Assembly: GCA_039090855.1 (NCBI GenBank)
Contig: CM077024.1
Coordinates: forward strand, 68,760,594 to 68,824,593
DNA: 64,000 bases
Direction: 5' to 3'
Source: Macrothele yani
Taxonomy: Eukaryota > Arthropoda > Arachnida > Araneae > Macrothelidae
The position numbers and the translations under genes were made by a program. Below are positions 10,631-22,415 of the stretch, piece after piece. The notes under the pieces are model-generated. The model was not told the DNA's origin, made no database searches, and was given only the letters and a program-made list of their open reading frames with translations. Position 1 is the first letter of the stretch; each line of letters opens with the position of its first letter.

Positions 10631-11678
10631 TGTGATGATGTGAAAACCATTAGGAAAAAAAGAATTGAAAAAAATGCCAGCGTCGCACAGAAATATAGGA
10701 ACTGCTGAATGTGAAAAAAAAAAAAGGTAAACGTGGGAAAAATCAGAAATGGGCAAGGGAACGCCATTTTTGAAGTGAAAAGCGAGGAAGGGAGAATGAC
10801 ATCCATCTTGGTGTCCAGTTCACAAGGTCACAACAAGCCCATGAATTCTCGGAACTGGGAGCATGGAATTCTTAGAAGAGCAGCCATCCAGCGGATGTAA
10901 ACCGTGGGAAGCAGGACGCGGAGAGTGAAAGATGCCCAGCTAGGGGGGGGGGGTCGAATGCGTTCTTGTGATTGGCTAAGCGCTCGCTGGGGCTCAGAAA
11001 AGTTTGGGGAGAACTCAGGAAGTTAGTTTTTTTGGCGCTCTCTTCTCGTCTAGTTTTCACCAGAGCAGGACGTCAGGTCATCGCGTGGGATGATTTTGCC
11101 GTAAGAACAACGCTCGGCTGCGGTCGAGTTAGCTAGGTATAGATATCAATTAACTGCGGTTAAGTACAATCTATATTTGTTCCAAGGGATCAGGCCGAGG
11201 TCTAGATCCATTATATCTGAGATCGAGTAATCTCATATCTTGTATCAAAAGTGCATAAAAGCAGAGTGCTGCTGTGTAACTTATGAATGTATCAATCAAG
11301 TACCCAAGAGGAACTGAACGGTGCTAACCAGGAAGCACCATAATTCTGTGGTACTCAGCTCAAGTTCCATTGTCATCTGAAATTATTCTGTATGCAAGGT
11401 GTCAAACCAACCTTAATCCTACCTTAAGTGGTGGAGAATAAATTTGTTAGTTATTTATCTTCGGCTCATTTCTACACCAGCTTGGAAATCTTCAAACACG
11501 CCTCTGTCTCAAACAAAGTGATCTCCATAAGGCGTCTAGACCTTACCCCAATCTAGACTGGTGGCAGCAAGAAAAAAACAAGTAAGTGCAGCTGATGGTA
11601 AGAAATAGAAAATATATACAAAAACGAATAAGACTAAATAAACAACGACATTCAGATCATGACAGATAGACTATGACA
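10631..11678 (+). repeat. 3' LTR of Gmr1-like element
   Basis: 1048 bp, TG...CA, almost identical to the 5' LTR. It carries the TATA-like box at 11254-11261 and AATAAA at 11437-11442. The G-run is eleven here versus eight in the 5' LTR. Confidence 0.93.
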
Positions 11679-11683
11679 CACGG
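11679..11683. repeat. Target-site duplication, right copy (cacgg)
   Basis: Identical to 3504-3508 on the other side of the element. Confidence 0.85.
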
Positions 11684-12880
11684 GAGGCCACTTCGCTGCA
11701 AGAGGTTCCGGATTGAGACTAACAACAACCAAATCTGCGAGGAATGGGTTCTACGAGTTTCCAGCTTCTTGATTTCAACGTCCAAATCGACGGCAACCAA
11801 TGCAACTCACTGCATTTGCTAAACCAAGGTGGGGTTGCAGAGCAGCTCCTTCAGTTCCTCTACGGCCAGGCTATCGTCGTCAAGAGCTTCTACCCACTGA
11901 ACTTGTACCTCAACGTTCTCGGAATGGTACTTGGCGGCTCGAAGCCATGCTCCCCCCCCACAACGGGTAATTACTGGAGGGTGCGAAAGTATTGGGTTTT
12001 TCTCGGAAGCGCGTAGACAGTCTTGTAGGTCTTGCTGTCTAGCTGGAGCCTTAGACAAAGCAAAGCAGACTTGACGCATGCAACGTAGTTATCAAGGATT
12101 TTGTGCGAAGATCGTATTTCTTTGCCGGCTAGGTGCAGAACGTGCGCCCAACACGTGCTGTGCATAAGTTTGCTGTAAACGCCTTTCAACTGATTTGCAG
12201 CAGCACACATGTAGGGGGCATTGTCCGTGGAATACACCAATAGATTCATTCTACTGACGCCTGTGGTCTCCAAAGCAGTGAGCGTGACGTTTACGACAGT
12301 ATCTTCGTTGCACTTATCTACGATTTTTAAAACGACTACTCTTGGCTTTGCGTGGCTCCCCAGTGGAGTCAACAATGCGTTTACTATTTTCCGAGTAAGA
12401 AAATCCTGTGTTAATTACAAACGCCTGCGTTAAGCACAAACATCGTTAAGCACAATTCTGCGTTAAGCACAAACATCGCGATATTTGCAAAAGCGTCTCG
12501 TTTCTTAGAGGTCAGGGTTGCTTACTTGAGGGAGGATCCGTCTGAATGTGGTCTCAGAAGGAAGATTCTGGCCATTACGGACGTTTTTCTTCATCCACGG
12601 ACGAAACGTTTCGTTCCAAAAAACGTGCAACGGAATCTGGGCACCAACGAAAGCCGGCACCATTTCCTCCCATTGTTGTTTACTGCCATTTTGGGGGTCA
12701 ACGGTTTCTTCCAAAGTTTCTCGATGGGTGTGTACTTCTTTGCACCACTAATGTTTCCCACTTGCGACATGGGCAGGCACGACAGATTTTCTTGTGAAAT
12801 CGACAACTTCTAAACAGTACTTGCACCACAGATGATTCGATTTTAATTCAAGTCCAGTTCTTGGAAACTGTAGAAGATGA
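11684..12880 (-). pseudogene. hAT transposase, N-terminal and central part
   Basis: Minus-strand reading from about 12880 down shows a BED-type zinc finger. Its C-x2-C is in WCKYCLEVVDFTRKS, and its histidines are in VPAHVASGKH. Next comes VGAQIPLHVFWNETFRPWMK and LPSETTFRRILPQV, a region typical of hAT transposases of the CGGBP1-related type. A frame break leads into a catalytic-core-like segment (STDNAPYMCAAANQLKGVYS, then STCWAHVLHLAGKE) and further RNase H-like hAT sequence down to the retrotransposon. Several frameshifts and stops are present. The C-terminal part lies beyond the LTR element at 3030-3503. I did not find its terminal inverted repeats. Confidence 0.78.
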
Positions 12881-13310
12881 GATCTTGTTGTAACTTTGTC
12901 TTTTCCTATTTTGGGCGTCTTCGTAAAGTTTTTTAGCTAAACTTTAACACCCCGCCGGAAAAAAATGTGCTTATGCGCTGCCTTCAGATGGCTGACTGGC
13001 GCGGCTGCGATAGGGAGAAAAACTCAGAGAAGTTTGGACTTCGGCACCTGAACTGCGTCATCTCAGAAGATTCCCAGCTCACACTCCTACAACTTATATA
13101 ATGAAACCTAAAACGCCTTTCAGCTATGCCCCTTCCCCGCTACCGCTGCGGAAAAATCCACCTCGTCGCGTCGCAGGTCGCGTTATCATCAGCGCATTCC
13201 TTGATTTTATCAACTAAAAAAACTTTGAACGTCACATATTACTTGGAAAATGTAGCTTATGCATTCTGGAGCGGAAAATGCCTGTAATGCGAATTGATGG
13301 AAAATTTACG
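12881..13310. other. No recognised feature
   Basis: Probably includes 5' flank of the hAT gene. No clear hAT terminal repeat or promoter was identified. Confidence 0.4.
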
Positions 13311-13486
13311 CTTTTCATGTATATTGATGTCAAATTATGCTTTTCATGTATATTGATGTCAAATTATGCTTTTCATGTATATTGATGTCAAATTATGCTT
13401 TTCATGTATATTGATGTCAAATTATGCTTTTCATGTGTATTGATGTCAAATTATGCTTTTCATGTATATTGATGTCAAATTATGCA
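13311..13486. repeat. 29-bp tandem repeat, 6 copies
   Basis: Six consecutive units of cttttcatgtatattgatg + tcaaattatg with an exact 29-bp period. Only the fifth has a visible change (gtgtatt). The last unit decays into atttcgtgc. There are no spacers between units, so it is a minisatellite. Confidence 0.92.
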
Positions 13487-14955
13487 TTTCGTGCATTTCT
13501 TGCAAAATGGGTACCCAGGTTTAAGCCCTTTCTCAGCATAGTTTCTATAAGCATCTTATTTAATATAGCAACCAAGGGTCTCCGGGGTCGAAATGCATTT
13601 TATGCATTGGTTTGTTCTAATTATAATGCTTTCTAAGATATTAAATACGCGTAATAATCTTCTTCCTTGATATAGTAAAGGAAAGGCACTGCTGCTTTCT
13701 AGGAATGTACTATTGATTTCTTTCAAATCATAAACTCTTTGTACCCTGTCCTGCATTTGGTAAAACCTAGAGCTTTCAAGAAGGAAAACAGGAAATCCTG
13801 CTTCCTACGATAATTTTAATTCACAATGTTAATTAGCCACCTTGTCAGAAAAGAAATCCTACTTTAAAGAAAATCGTTTTGTTTTAAAATTATCATTCAA
13901 AATATTCACCACTAAAATTTTTATAGTTTTTCATTTTATATAGGTCTCTAAGTTGTGCTTTCGCGCTGCTTAACAACGAACGTCATAGAAAATGAAAAAA
14001 ATAAAATGCAGAATTTTATCTTCCGACAATAAAAAAAGCATTTCAAAGAGAATCGGGACGGAAAATCCGCTCTCCATAAAAACCTGTATCTGCTTCTTGC
14101 AAAGTGACATCGGCCGTATGACTTCAGATGAACAACATGTGGAAGTGGCAGGGAAATCATTGTTGGAGAAACAAAAGCCCTATCTCGTGGATCAAGAGAG
14201 AGCGCTGCTGTCATGTACTGGTGAAGAAGCCCACAAAGAGACGAGTTTGGTGTATAAAAGGACGCAAACAGAAAAAATATTGGCGAGTGTGCAAAATGCT
14301 GGAGAAGATTAGAAAAGGGAATTTTCTTCAGGAAAAACGCTAGAAACCTAAAAAGAACTGGTTACACCGATGCTTACTGAGCCGCATGAGCATGCAAGCA
14401 GAAACCGAAGACGATAAAGAAGCAACCAAGCATTGAAACGGGCTTTATGAGATGTGTGCAAAAGAGATTTGAAACTGCATGAAGTGCTAAAGATGTCTGA
14501 GTGCTTTGCTCTTTACCTCACGCGAATTTTCGAGAAGCTTTTAGTAGCATTTTTCAGAAGAACTGAAAACAAGTGTTTTAAATGGAAGTTTTGTTATTTT
14601 AGCAATGCACTTATTTTAATCAGTTGAGTGATACGAATTAGAGCGAAACAAGTACTGAACCGAGTTTATCATACAAGATAAACTGCTCAAAAACGTTATA
14701 CGGTGTAGAATTCAATGTCTGTAAATGTTGCCAGGTCTGCATGGTAGCTGCTAGAAAACGAAACACAAAATTATGCAAATGTCTGGTTTTGCATTGCTGT
14801 GACGTACGCTCATGAGAAAGAAGGATGAACGAGAGATAACTGGGCTGAGATGCAGTAAATGTGCTAAGAAGTATGTTAACGGTGCATATCTGTAAACGCT
14901 ACAGCGAGAATGAGAACAACGCGGAGGAGGAATTTGGCTTCAAGAGAACTCAGTA
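13487..14955. other. No recognised feature
   Basis: A 106-codon frame at 13992-14312 has no recognised domain and unremarkable composition. I see no other coding or repeat signal. Confidence 0.4.
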
Positions 14956-15980
14956 AGACCACTGGAGTGGTGCAATTACAGTTCATACAGACATATTGAG
15001 AAAATCTTCATATACCTATAGTGTGATAAGTCGACTCCATGCGGGTTGTCAGGAGCAAGGCGATGTCGGAGAACGACCAAGAAGTGGTCGCTCGGAGGTA
15101 TCGGAGTCTCACAATACAAGTGCTTGCAGAAGCGCAACAATGTCCAAAAGCCGTATTCAAGATATTCTAATAACAGAAGTGTCCAGTGGCGGATCAAGAA
15201 TTTTCGTGAGGGAGGGGGGCGCAAGTTTCGGGAATAACCAGGACTTTTCTGTTATTTTTGCTCAAAATGAAAAAGTGTTCTTCGTATGTTTATAAATTCT
15301 TCCAATTAATTAAGGAAAGTAATATACTTTTAAGTAATACTTTCTTTCACGAAAAAAATATTCAATTTGTTATTAAAACCTAACAAATCGAAGCTTTTCC
15401 TTAGTCCTGTGGGGAGCCACACACACCCTCCCCACGCCGCCTTTCTGGATCCGCCCCTGTAAGTGTCGCAGTAAATCATCAGGCGGTCCGTAATAGACGG
15501 CATCACGAAGACCTATGGTGGAAATGTCTATTGCACTGCATGCCAATGGCTGTGGCAACCTTCAGGAAACAAATAAGTGGGCACGACGACATCCAATCTG
15601 ATACGAACATCGGCAGAGCGTTCTATCGCACGTTTATATGACCTACATTACAATAATTACTTTCCAATAATCAACGAAAATTTAAATTTATGACCTACAT
15701 TCGGATAATCAACGATTTCGTGTTTAGAAAACCTCAGTGACACGTGACACTCAGCATCTGCGCCAACCTGTGTATCCATCTATCTCCGACTCAGTCATCG
15801 TATAGGGTGATAAGTTTCTATGACAACACAAATCTGTATGCTTGTCGAGGGAACATGAACGCCAGCGTGTTGCGAGGTGACATCATCAGAAAACTTTCCA
15901 GTGGGGTGTTAGACCTTAGTTTCATCATTGTGGATGATAATGCTCCACCACATCGAGCTCATACCTTGGTTTACGAGCTC
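14956..15980 (+). pseudogene. Tc1-like transposase relic, interrupted by a MITE
   Basis: Scattered frames match a Tc1 transposase: VISRLHAGCQEQGDVGERPR (end of the DNA-binding region) around 15020-15090, then a VRN-type segment after 15460. Later come a serine/threonine-rich core and a DDNAPPHRAHT-like stretch (about 15935-15965) that corresponds to the second catalytic aspartate region. Stops and frame changes are frequent. The 276-bp MITE at 15184-15459 splits it. No terminal repeats were found. Confidence 0.6.
15184..15459. mobile_element. hAT-type MITE, 276 bp
   Basis: The left end CAGTGGCGGATCAAGAA and the right end (reverse complement) CAGGGGCGGATCCAGAA form terminal inverted repeats. 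The flanks gaagtgtc (15176-15183) and taagtgtc (15460-15467) are an 8-bp target duplication with one mismatch, the size made by hAT transposases. The interior has no coding capacity and is G-rich at one end and C-rich at the other. Confidence 0.78.
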
Positions 15981-16474
15981 TAAGGCCGCTGTAATCTACG
16001 TTTGTATTTATCTCGAGGACTTTGAATTTAATCTCATTGATCTGAGATACTCTGCAGAGGAACTTTTACAGGCATCACTCGTTCCCTACGTCACTTTCAG
16101 ATTTGTAACCTTCTGCCTCGTCTGCGGGCAGCACTACACTACAGATAGCTGAATAATTTCACCTGCACTGTGCCGCATGAGAGCTAAATCGTTGTGAATA
16201 ATGGAGGAGTGTCAAAACTGACTGACTGGCCAAGGTAAGCCTCTTGTGCTTCTCATTCATTCTGAGTCATTGAGGTATTATCTCGTTTGAATGCCCAAAA
16301 TTCCAAGCTGCACTTTTGAGAGACCATTTCATATCCGCTTTTGTTCTTCATCCTTTGATGTCCGTAATTAAATGCCTACAGTTGCTTCATGCGATGTCAG
16401 TTTCCTTTGTTTTATAACATATGTGCAATCCAGTGGTGCTGACTTACATGTTTCTTTTATTATACAGTGAAACC
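15981..16474. other. No recognised feature
   Basis: No supported gene or repeat. Confidence 0.4.
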
Positions 16475-16690
16475 TTCGATAACAGATATATCCGAACAAC
16501 GGTGACCTTTAAACAGCGGAAAATCTTTGTCCGTACAGAAACGTTGCGCTGGAATTAATAGTAACGATAACATCCGAACAGCCAGACTTCTAAACAGCGG
16601 TCAATGGACACCCCATTTTTTCCAGTAAGGGGTCTAACGGACACTTTGACCCTTAGAATTTTCCGTAGTTTTTTTTGTACTTCGGCTGGA
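16475..16690 (+). mobile_element. Possible pogo/Tigger-like fragment
   Basis: After a TA dinucleotide the sequence CAGTGAAACCTTCGATAAC, followed by repeated 'atccgaacagc' and 'aaacagcgg' phrases, resembles the ends of pogo/Tigger-type elements. The opposite end was not located, so the boundary is a guess. Confidence 0.3.
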
Positions 16691-18784
16691 GGGATAAGAT
16701 GCGGACAAAGAATGCTGCTAATGCAAATGGGCTTTGGGCAGAAGCAGCTACGTATAGTATAATATGTACCACAGTAATTTTTAATAGAATATGTTAATTA
16801 TTAGTATTGAGTTGTATTCAGCATTTGGAAAAAACACTGCAGCCGCTTTCTATGCGCTTAAGTTTCATACACTTACTCTGTTTTTGCATAAATGCATTTG
16901 ATAAACAACGTTAACGTAGGCCTAACCTCAGAACTACAGCCACCTCCTAAAAATGGTCACTTTTTTTCCGGTCAAAGCATTGACCATTATTCGGAGATGT
17001 CACTTTAATATTTTTTTAATTTAATTAAATTATATATTATTTCGTTGCATTCGCGTCTCGCTTTGAGGCGTGCATAGTGAAAAATGAAAAATGAGGGAAA
17101 GGAGAAAATAACAAGTATGGGTTGCTTGGTTAAGACTTTAGATTTTTTTAGTAGCATCGGGAGCACATGGATTCAATGTGTAAAGCGTGAGAAATTCTTC
17201 ACGTGGTTGATCGTAATCAATGGCGTCAGAAAAGAGCGTATTATCTGAGAGAGAGTTAGATGCGAACATTTTTTTCTGGGAAGCAACTGGAGCAGGAAGT
17301 TGAAAAAAAGATCGGTTCGGTGTGGCAGAAGGTAGAAACGTGAGGTTTCTAAAATAATTTCACCTTTCTGCTACGTGTGAGTCTGTACTGTTAAAAATAA
17401 GCAAAATGATGTGGAGGAAATGACGTAGGAAGATTAATGTCCTTGGCTCCCTCAAGGAATTCTACCAATAATACAAAGTTTTCAGGCGGGGAGATTTGGT
17501 CCCCAACATTTTCCTACGGTTGTCATTCCTTTGGCATGAGTTCGGGGTTGATTTACAGAAACAAATTTCTGGGGCATTCTCGAGGATTAGGTGGACGTGT
17601 GATACGTGTTTGAATCAGTGATGAAATGCAAAGAGGTTCATGATACTCTTTGGATACAAACAGAAATTGTGTCATTTTAAACGTTTTCCTCTGAAGTTAA
17701 TGAAAATGTTATAGAAGACAGGCCGCATGATGGAGTGGTGCTTTCCGTGAGCTCCTTCAAGATTTGTGGTTTTACGTACGTCTTACTGAAAAGTGATGTG
17801 GCAAATGTGTTACGCTGTTTTGTGCCATGTTTTCTGGTTGCCGCGCTTGTGCTGTTCGTTGTATTTTTACACACCAGTTGTGTCACGAAGAAAATAATTT
17901 TGTTTTAACTCGTTCAACTGGAGATGTGATGAATGCGTCACGCTATTTTGTATCATATGTTGTGACCGTCGTAGTCTACACAGAGGTATGTGCGAAATAC
18001 AAAGATGGAACTGATTTCAAATAAGTTATCCATACTAATTCAGAAAGAGTTAGTCAGTAGAAAAGCGAAAGTATAAACATTCGTCGTTGTTTATTTTTTC
18101 ATCTATTTGTTTTTCAAACACAGGAATGTTTTCTGGTTAATTGGCGAGGGGGATTCACATTATTTTTTGTCAGAGAGAGAGAGAGAGAGAGAGCTGAATA
18201 ACCTTTGAAAATATTCAAATTTGTGATTTGAATTTGAAAGAAAGAATAAAAGCAGTTTAGTCTTTTTGCAAGATCTTATGTGACTGTTGTAAATTCGCTA
18301 AATGTTGGAGATATGACCAGAGTAAAACGCATAATACTTTAGAACCTGTTATAAAAAAGGTTCAAAAAGTTTGATACACACGTATTATTAAAGTATTTGA
18401 TATCTAGTCTGACATTGAAGAGTGTTTCTTATGAGTTTAAGCATGGTCAATTTTAGTGGGCAGAATACTGTCCAAAAATTAAGAGTAATTTGAATTTGTT
18501 TTATGAGTTTTCTTATTGTTATTTTAATGCAGTGTATGCGAGTGAAACTATGCTCACTATTCGCCTGTCATTGGAAGGATGATTTGCAATCCTAACAAGC
18601 TCTATTTGAGTGCCATATGCAGGATTATGATTATTATCACCACTCTATCAGAGAGGAATAATTATGCACATTTTATATCATGTCCACTAAATGACGAATA
18701 ATTTTAATTATATATTTAAACAAGAAAATACATTAGTTTTATTGGCAAAAACTAGTTATTACTGATTTGACATCGCTTTTTTAC
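16691..18784. other. No recognised feature
   Basis: No domain-bearing frame. It includes a short (GA)n run at about 18173-18192. Confidence 0.4.
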
Positions 18785-19180
18785 GCTTTCCAACCACAGG
18801 CTGTAGAAGCGTATAAGCACCAGCTTTTTCCGTCTGTCTGATCCATTCCATCGCCCTTATGCTTCATAACTTATGTAAAAATGCTTCGATTGCGACAAAA
18901 CTTAGTATTTTGTTCCGGAGATATACTGAACCGGTTCTGTTGAACATCATTGAAATGGGGACAAAGGTCAGGGCACTGGAGTGAGATTTATTCCACAGCC
19001 ATTATCCTCATAACTTGACTAAAAATGCTTCTATTGCGGCAAAACTTTAGTATGTTGTTCTGGAGGTATGCTGAACGAATCAATAATCAGGGTAGTGAGG
19101 AGGATTTGTCTGCGCGCGATTTCAGGTATGTTGAAAAGCGTATTATAATCATGCATTGCACGATTTTACTAACTTGTATT
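18785..19180 (+). repeat. Monomer-array family R, short copy (2 units)
   Basis: Begins tacgctttccaacc followed by ctgtagaagcgt, a near-hairpin. Then comes a ccgtctgtctg tract and two units with 'gcgacaaaactt', 'ggttctgttgaacatcattgaaatgggg' and 'cttatgcttcataactt' phrases. It ends gttgaaaagcgtattataatcatgc, matching the outer end of the long copy at 45.5 kb in opposite orientation. It is noncoding. Confidence 0.75.
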
Positions 19181-20961
19181 TCAACAATGAATTTAATAAA
19201 TTTTTTGCGATGATAGATATTCGATTTTATTTATGTGGTGTTGTTATTATTGTTTTAATCACAATCCGGCTATGACATGATAACTGTAAATATTTGAAAA
19301 TACATTGCTATTTTTACTCTTTTAATATGTAGTTATGTAGATACTGTGTCACTCTGCCTTTAATACCCTTTGTGAGGTGCTGTAGGATACAGGAGCAGGA
19401 TATTTCATATCCAAACCCTTATTTAAAGTGTATTGTTACTTGCATTGCCTAAATATGTTATGCGCTGTAGAATGTGCATGGTTAGATACCGCCACCTTCT
19501 TCCAAAGAGATATTTCTTCAATATTTACATTAAGTTAGAGTTAGAGACAAGGGCGTATATAGATTTTTTTTCGGGGAGGCCGACGAGAAATGGAGGTTTT
19601 TAAAGTCCACCAGAACGAAATAAATGTGAATAAAAAATAGTAGAAAAAATTAAAGCATTTATTTTTAATGTAAGTTGAAGCATTTTTATTAAATTAAAGC
19701 ATGGTTTCCTGAAGTAAGTCGTATTTTAACCGAAAACATAGAACAATGAAACACCTTCGGAGGGAAGCAAGGCATTTCCCCCTCTTTAAATATGTCCCTG
19801 GGTAGGGAACATTTTTAAAGTCTGTTACTGCATCAGCACGAATACATACCGTATACCTAAATGTTTTCTTGAGCAGCTCATTTCGCCGTGCATTATCTTT
19901 CTATTATTTTAGTTATGAGGCAAATCATTCAAAAGAATTATTTTTCGTTTGCTTTAGGAAGAGGACACAAGCCTTTTTTTTATGCGTGAGTTTGAGAAAA
20001 ATATCAAAATAGAGCATTGTACTTAGGGGCAAAAAACAAATTGAGAAACACGTACTCTTTTGACAAAACGAAACAGAACCGCACCTAAGCAGCGCAAAAG
20101 AGAAAAAGCCCTTCTGACTCGAGGTGCTGGGGAATCTGGTTTTGTTCATGCGGAACTACGAAGCATGAGGAAAAGGCACGTAACTCAATTTATGATTTTC
20201 CAATGAAACAGGAAATTGCGAAAATAAATGCATGTCAGCTGTATTAACTATATCAAGACCATTTCCGTAAACGCTTCGTATGAAGAGCACACACACTACG
20301 CTCCTTGAAAGAGAGTCCATACACTAGCTGCGGACATGCTGAGTGATTTTGTGTATCATCAACCTTACTCAGAAGCCACATATGGTAAATATCCAAGTAT
20401 CCGTCTACTGAATAGGTTCCAAATCTGATCAAGTTGTTACTTATTCTATGTACTACTACTTCAGTGCGTCTCTTTCTATCTCACGCACGACATGACCATT
20501 TCTCAAATGTTTACGAGTATCATGTCGCTTTAAACCTTTGAGAACTTCCAGAAAATTTCAGGTTATAGCTGACATCACACTCTCTGGTAATAGTCCTCAG
20601 AAATTCCCTTGTGTATCTAAGAGATACTTTGATTTTCTCATTAGGAAATTAAATATGTAGCAAAATTGTCTCATTTCAAAGTTCTAGAGAATTTCGAAGC
20701 TCATTTTATAATCCTGCCATCCTCAGTCCTTAAGATTTATGATTAAACACCGATGAACAATATGAAAAATCAACTAAGAGTAAACACCGATGAGCAATAA
20801 GAAAAATCCCCTAAGTGTGTTGGTTGGTCTATTGGTGAGCATAAATGACAAATCTATTTTCAGAGTTATCACGAAAATATTATTAATCCAACATGCTGAA
20901 TTCTAAATCTTCAGAAATGCAGTTTTCGTTGCATGCAATTAGCAACTATCACAATATTTTT
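19181..20961. other. No recognised feature
   Basis: AT-rich, no supported gene. 19548-19798 has weak inverted similarity at its ends (gggcgtatatag / ctttaaatatgtccc) but no convincing duplication. Confidence 0.4.
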
Positions 20962-21455
20962 AGCACGTCTTTAATAAAAAAAGATCGTGCTCATGTTATC
21001 GGTTTGTCCGTCCGTCAGTCCGTCTGAACCCACGATATCTCTGCAACTATTAGTCCGATTTGAAAACTTCTTTTTGCATTACGAAGCTTGAAATATGCGA
21101 ATGATGATCCTTTATTTTGTTTTTGTTTACGATGTACGATTTCGCCGCTAGAGGGCGTAAATGCAGATGATGTCGAATTCAAAAATACGTTTTAATCCAC
21201 ATATTTGCTTCTAAATATCCGATTGAAAAAATTATTTTATCTTTCGATTCCATTTATGTCGAACAGTATTTTACATATAGTTACTTTTTTCAAATTACGC
21301 ATAAATTTTCCGCTAGAGGGCTTAAAAGTAAATTACATTTTTCCCGATAACTCTTCGTCTAAAACTCCGATTTGAAAAATTGTTTCTTCAGCGGATACAT
21401 CTCCTGATGGAAAATCTTTTGCATAAAATTTAAAATTTTTGGTAAAGAATACTTT

Positions 21456-21473
21456 GGCCACCAGGGGGCGTAA
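21456..21473 (+). promoter_or_regulatory. CTCF-like motif, type B monomer 1
   Basis: ggCCACCAGGGGGCGtaa matches the CTCF core consensus (CCASYAGRKGGCRS) at 13 of 14 positions. Whether this organism's CTCF binds it is untested. Confidence 0.5.
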
Positions 21474-21770
21474 GTGTTAATTTCTGCTTCTGATATATTT
21501 ACCGCAAAATTTGAGCTTCTAAAATATCGATTGAAAAAATTCTTTAGTGGACTGATGCCACTCACATCAGTAAACATTTTCTGAATATTTTCTTCTTAAA
21601 ATATTCCACAGTTTCTCCGCCAGGGGGCGTAGTCGTATATCTTATTTTCGTCAATATTTCTACTTCTAAAAGTCCGATTTCAAAAATTTCTTCTTTGTTG
21701 GATAGTGTTTGATCTCAGTGTGACATGTTTTTCATACAATTTCAAATTTTTCAAGTAATTCATAGACTTT

Positions 21771-21785
21771 CCGCTAGGGGGCGTA
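21771..21785 (+). promoter_or_regulatory. CTCF-like motif, type A monomer
   Basis: CCGCTAGGGGGCGTA differs from the core consensus mainly at the third base (G for A). Confidence 0.35.
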
Positions 21786-21916
21786 CAGATAAATTGCGTC
21801 TCTCCTTATATCTTTGCTTCTAAATCTCCGATTTGAAAAATTCCTTCTGCACCGGATACAGCTCCTGATGGGACATCGTTTGCCCATAATTTCTAATTTT
21901 TGTGTAAAAATGGTTT

Positions 21917-21934
21917 GGCCACCAGGGGGCGTAA
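21917..21934 (+). promoter_or_regulatory. CTCF-like motif, type B monomer 2
   Basis: ggCCACCAGGGGGCGtaa, identical to the copy at 21456 and in the same orientation. Confidence 0.5.
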
Positions 21935-22397
21935 ATCTTAATTTCCACTTCTGATGTATTTGCAGCAAAATATGAACTTCTAAAATCTCGATGAATAAAT
22001 AAATACATCGCTCTTTCCACGTTCCAGAAACACACAGCAACCGAAAAAAAAAATTGTTTTTTTTTTTTTTTTTATTTTGTTCTTAATATAATGCATGGTT
22101 TCTACGCCAGGGGGCGTAGATGTATATTTTATTTTCGTCAATATCTCTACCTCTATAAGTCCGATTAGAAAAATGCCTTCTTTGTTTGATAGTGTTCCTA
22201 GTGTGACATGTTTGTCATAGAATTTGAAAATTTTCAAGTAATTCATAGACTTTCCGCTACGGGGCGTAGAGGTAAATTGCGTTTCCCTCTATATTTCTGC
22301 TTCTAAATCTCCGATTTGAAAAATTCTTTCTGCACCGGATACAGATCCTGATGGGAAATCCTTTGCACATAATTTCAAATTTTTGTAAAAATGGTTT

Positions 22398-22415
22398 GGC
22401 CACCAGGTGGCGTAA
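22398..22415 (+). promoter_or_regulatory. CTCF-like motif, type B monomer 3
   Basis: ggCCACCAGGTGGCGtaa still fits the consensus, because the changed base falls on a G/T-tolerant position. Confidence 0.5.

Larger units (their letters stand above)
3509..11678 (+). mobile_element. Gmr1-like Ty3/gypsy LTR retrotransposon, complete
   Basis: An 8170-bp element with two nearly identical LTRs (3509-4553 and 10631-11678) that begin TGTGATGATG and end ATGACA. It is flanked by the 5-bp duplication cacgg. In between lie a primer binding site, a ~1 kb leader, one long gag-pol frame and a polypurine tract. The pol domains run protease, integrase, reverse transcriptase, RNase H. Ordinary Ty3/gypsy elements have integrase last; integrase before RT is the Ty1/copia order and, within gypsy elements, the hallmark of the Gmr1-like group, first described from deuterostomes. 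The LTRs differ by two substitutions and three short indels (A-runs, a G-run and one extra G), so the insertion is young. It entered an hAT transposase gene. No envelope-like frame follows RNase H. One single-base break in pol (about 9713-9718) suggests the copy is not autonomous as read. Confidence 0.93.

Noticed and set aside
13311..13486. CRISPR-like array of 29-bp repeats
   Set aside because: Units are directly adjacent with no unique spacers, and the context is animal DNA; it is a minisatellite.
13992..14312. 106-codon open frame as a host gene
   Set aside because: No domain, no homologous motif that I recognise, and length within chance for AT-rich DNA.
19548..19798. MITE with gggcgtatatag / ctttaaatatgtccc ends
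   Set aside because: End similarity is weak and no target duplication is visible.
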